From: Chloroflexota bacterium
GTDB taxonomy: Bacteria > Chloroflexota > Anaerolineae > Anaerolineales > Anaerolineaceae
Reading direction: 5' to 3'
NCBI GenBank assembly: GCA_023406965.1
Contig: JAEXTI010000199.1
Location: forward strand, 1-8,131
Length of the DNA: 8,131 bases
Positions 6,471 through 8,131 of this stretch are shown here, piece after piece. How positions within the stretch are numbered: position 1 is the stretch's first letter; every line of letters starts with the position of its first letter. A program made the position numbers and the translations under genes. The notes under the pieces were generated by a model. The model did not search any database and was not told the origin of the DNA. It saw only the letters and a list, made by a program, of their open reading frames with translations.

Positions 6471-7796
6471 ATGGCAAAAACGCCAACCCCCAAAATTACC
6501 ACAAAGAAACATCTGGCCCGTCTAGAGCGCGAGCGCATCATGCGCCGGCGCGTGCTCTTTGCGGTCATCGGTCTCGTCGTGGTGGTCCTTGCCCTCATTG
6601 TGTACGGCATCCTCGATCAGACGGTCTTCCGGATGAACAAAACCGTAGCAAAAATTGGTGATCAGAAGGTCACTCTTGGCGATTATCAGGATGAAGTCCG
6701 CTTCACCCGCTTCGTTTATATTGACCAGCTCAAAAGCATGGCGTCAAACTCCTTCTATCTCCAATTCTTTGGAAACTACTATCAGCAAATCCAGAGCAAC
6801 CTGCAAAGCCCAACCACACTGGGAAAAGAAGTGCTCGACAACCTCATCGACGATAAGATCATCGCCATGGAGGCCAAAATTCGCGGCATCACTGTGACCG
6901 ATGAAGAAGTGGAAACCAAGAAGCAGGAATATTTCGCCTTCTATCCTGGTGGCACGCCCACCCCGGCTCCCACGGTCGCCTTTTACCCCACCGCCACACT
7001 GAACCCGACCCAGGAAGGCTGGCTGGCTCCCACCCTCACACCGACGATCACGGCCACCTTGGATCCTAACACGCCGACCGCAACAGCTACAGCCACCCTC
7101 GCCCCGACGGCCACCCCAGATGTCAACGCCACGCCGACCGTTACCCCAACATCCGGCCCCACAATGACACCTTACCCCACCGCCACACCGTACACCGAGG
7201 AAGGCTACCAGGGTGTCTTGAAGCAATATATGACCGACCTGAAAGGCGTTCAATACAGCGACGCCCAGTTCACCAACTATTTCTATCGCCAGATTCTGCG
7301 CGAAAAGGTGTTAGCTGCCGTGACCGCTGACGTTGCTCGCGATTCCGAGTACGTCTGGGCCCGCCACATTCTGGTCGCATCGGCCGAAGAAGCCCAGACC
7401 GTTTTGGACCGCCTTGCCGCTGGTGAAGAATGGTTGAAGCTCGCTTCTACATTGTCCACAGATTACTCGAATAAGGATCAGGGTGGCGATTTGGGTTGGT
7501 TCACCAAAGGCGCAATGGTTGCCGAGTTCGAAGATGCAGCCTTTGCCCTGGAAATCGGTGAGGTCAGCCAGCCGGTCCAGACCACCTTCGGTTATCACAT
7601 CATCCAATTGTTGGGCCGTGAAACTCGCCCCGCGACCGATACCGAATACCAAAACAAACAAAACACAGCCTTCAGCGAATGGCTGACCGAAAAACGCACC
7701 GAGTTAAGCGTCGAAACGTTCGATGATGTCTGGATGAACAACACCCCCGTTGATCCAGAACTTCCCGCCGAACTCATCATGCAGCAGCAGCAATAA
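6471..7796 (+). CDS. Membrane-anchored SurA/PrsA-like peptidyl-prolyl cis-trans isomerase (PpiC type)
   Basis: A 441-residue exported foldase. After a basic N-terminus (ERERIMRRR), one hydrophobic segment (about 28-47) should anchor it with the bulk outside the membrane. No lipobox is seen, unlike Gram-positive PrsA. Residues about 56-155 form a SurA-N-like helical chaperone part (VAKIGDQKVTLGDYQDEVRF, then VLDNLIDDKIIAMEAKIRGI). An 80-residue Thr/Pro-rich insert (161-240) follows, then further helices. The parvulin/PpiC domain (about 294-384) contains ARHILVASAEEAQ, the GGDLGWFTKGAMVAEFEDAAFAL block and FGYHIIQLLGRE. A short helical tail ends in QQQQ. It probably helps fold exported proteins. 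The ATG at 6471 is preferred because GAGGT (6460-6464) lies 6 nt upstream. ATG 6453 has no such signal, and TTG 6435 lies inside the terminator stem. Transcription is probably by read-through or from a promoter I cannot identify. Confidence 0.92.
   Translation: MAKTPTPKITTKKHLARLERERIMRRRVLFAVIGLVVVVLALIVYGILDQTVFRMNKTVAKIGDQKVTLGDYQDEVRFTRFVYIDQLKSMASNSFYLQFFGNYYQQIQSNLQSPTTLGKEVLDNLIDDKIIAMEAKIRGITVTDEEVETKKQEYFAFYPGGTPTPAPTVAFYPTATLNPTQEGWLAPTLTPTITATLDPNTPTATATATLAPTATPDVNATPTVTPTSGPTMTPYPTATPYTEEGYQGVLKQYMTDLKGVQYSDAQFTNYFYRQILREKVLAAVTADVARDSEYVWARHILVASAEEAQTVLDRLAAGEEWLKLASTLSTDYSNKDQGGDLGWFTKGAMVAEFEDAAFALEIGEVSQPVQTTFGYHIIQLLGRETRPATDTEYQNKQNTAFSEWLTEKRTELSVETFDDVWMNNTPVDPELPAELIMQQQQ
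6951..7190 (+). repeat. Low-complexity Thr/Pro-rich coding segment inside the isomerase gene
   Basis: This segment encodes residues 161-240 of the isomerase and is built from imperfect TPT, TAT and APT units, with mostly ACC, ACG, ACA and CCC/CCG codons. It is degenerate at the DNA level, with no long exact tandem unit. The encoded stretch should be extended and flexible and possibly O-glycosylated, and it separates the chaperone-like helices from the rotamase domain. A similar, shorter stretch (2912-3013) forms the stalk of the lipoprotein. Confidence 0.75.
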
Positions 7797-7817
7797 GCTT
7801 CTGGAAACGAATAAAGC

Positions 7818-7860
7818 AATCAAAAAAGGGTCGGTGCAGAGCACCGACCCTTTTTTGATT
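7818..7860. terminator. Bidirectional intrinsic terminator between convergent genes
   Basis: Two perfect 20-nt arms (7818-7837 and 7841-7860) flank an AGA loop. The GC-rich core GGGTCGGTGC is bordered by an A6 run on the left and a T6 run on the right. Transcripts from either side therefore end in a strong hairpin with a U-tract. It lies 21 nt after the isomerase stop and 14 nt beyond the smc stop, and so serves both genes. Confidence 0.95.
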
Positions 7861-7874
7861 TATCTCAGTTGAAC

Positions 7875-8131
7875 TTACTTGACCATATCTTCGCTCAGTT
7901 CATCCAATCGCAGACTGATCATCTGGCTGGCCGAATCACGTCCCATGGTGATTCCATAAATCACATCCGCCGCCTGCACCGTGTTGCGGTTGTGCGTTAC
8001 CAGGATGAACTGCGTCTTTTGAGTCAACTCCACCAGCAAATCCCGGAAGCGTCCAACATTAGCTTCGTCCAGCATCGCGTCCACCTCGTCCATCACGCAG
8101 AACGGCGTGGGCGAAACGCGCAACAACGAGA
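7875..8131 (-). CDS. smc: Chromosome segregation protein SMC, C-terminal end (partial)
   Basis: Only the last 85 or so codons are present; the frame is open to the right window edge, so the Leu near 8126 is not a start. The sequence [23 protein letters not shown] holds the Walker B motif (hydrophobics plus DEVDA) and the D-loop region. It is followed by [24 protein letters not shown] with the switch His (THNR). This is the C-terminal half of the SMC ATPase head, which pairs with the N-terminal Walker A half to clamp DNA in the ScpAB condensin. The short tail ([13 protein letters not shown]) is usual in length. Most bacterial SMCs read APLDEANV here; this one has AMLDEANV, a mild change. A RecN or SbcC origin is less likely because the [14 protein letters not shown] string is typical of SMC. 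Confidence 0.95.
   Translation of the reverse strand, partial: SLLRVSPTPFCVMDEVDAMLDEANVGRFRDLLVELTQKTQFILVTHNRNTVQAADVIYGITMGRDSASQMISLRLDELSEDMVK

Noticed and set aside
6951..7190. Possible CRISPR or tandem DNA repeat
   Set aside because: The units vary in length and sequence and keep the reading frame; it is a Thr/Pro-coding stretch within a gene, with no spaced identical repeats.
6744..7253. Gly/Cys-rich open frame on the - strand
   Set aside because: Its composition is the complement of the Thr/Pro-coding segment of the isomerase; the low-complexity DNA explains it.
1..8131. tRNA genes, insertion sequences, attachment sites or a phage/defence island
   Set aside because: I saw no tRNA-like cloverleaf, transposase, integrase, direct target duplications or defence-type genes; apart from the accessory lipoprotein the content is ordinary housekeeping.

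Overview
The window looks like chromosomal DNA from a bacterium of the Chloroflexota, probably Anaerolineae-like. This is inferred from gene content and style: moderately GC-rich DNA, extracytoplasmic proteins with long Thr/Pro-rich spacers (a lipoprotein and a membrane-anchored PpiC-type isomerase), a Tat-exported MsrP with an added lipobox, and a zinc-type S18. No rRNA or other decisive marker is present, so the assignment is tentative. All genes read on the + strand except the last, the 3' end of smc, which enters from the right edge on the - strand.

Left part (1-4177): the 3' part of a GAF-HisKA-HATPase histidine kinase is cut by the window start. It is followed by tilS (tRNA-Ile lysidine synthase), then a lipoprotein with a Thr/Pro stalk and a jelly-roll-like C-terminal domain behind a good -10 box. 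A small DEDDh (DnaQ-like) exonuclease follows, with its ribosome binding site overlapping the lipoprotein stop codon. Middle (4239-5174): msrP (YedY family), a Tat-exported molybdopterin methionine-sulfoxide reductase subunit, without its usual haem partner msrQ in view.

Right part (5268-6452): a compact rpsF-ssb-rpsR operon with an extended -10 promoter. Its roughly 80-nt leader can fold into the stem / CCG-bulge / hairpin arrangement described for S6:S18 autoregulation, and the operon ends in a strong terminator. Immediately after it (6471-7796) is a SurA/PrsA-like peptidyl-prolyl isomerase with one N-terminal membrane anchor and an 80-residue Thr/Pro insert. A 20-bp bidirectional terminator then separates it from the convergent smc gene.

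Most of the window is housekeeping, and I see no clear novel defence, mobile or biosynthetic system. The best leads are: (1) the histidine kinase H-box, in which the phospho-accepting His is Asn and the Asn usually found seven residues later is His, while the ATP-binding domain is intact; (2) the rpsF leader structure; (3) the terminator placed 18 nt before the isomerase start codon, which leaves little room for a separate promoter and suggests read-through control.
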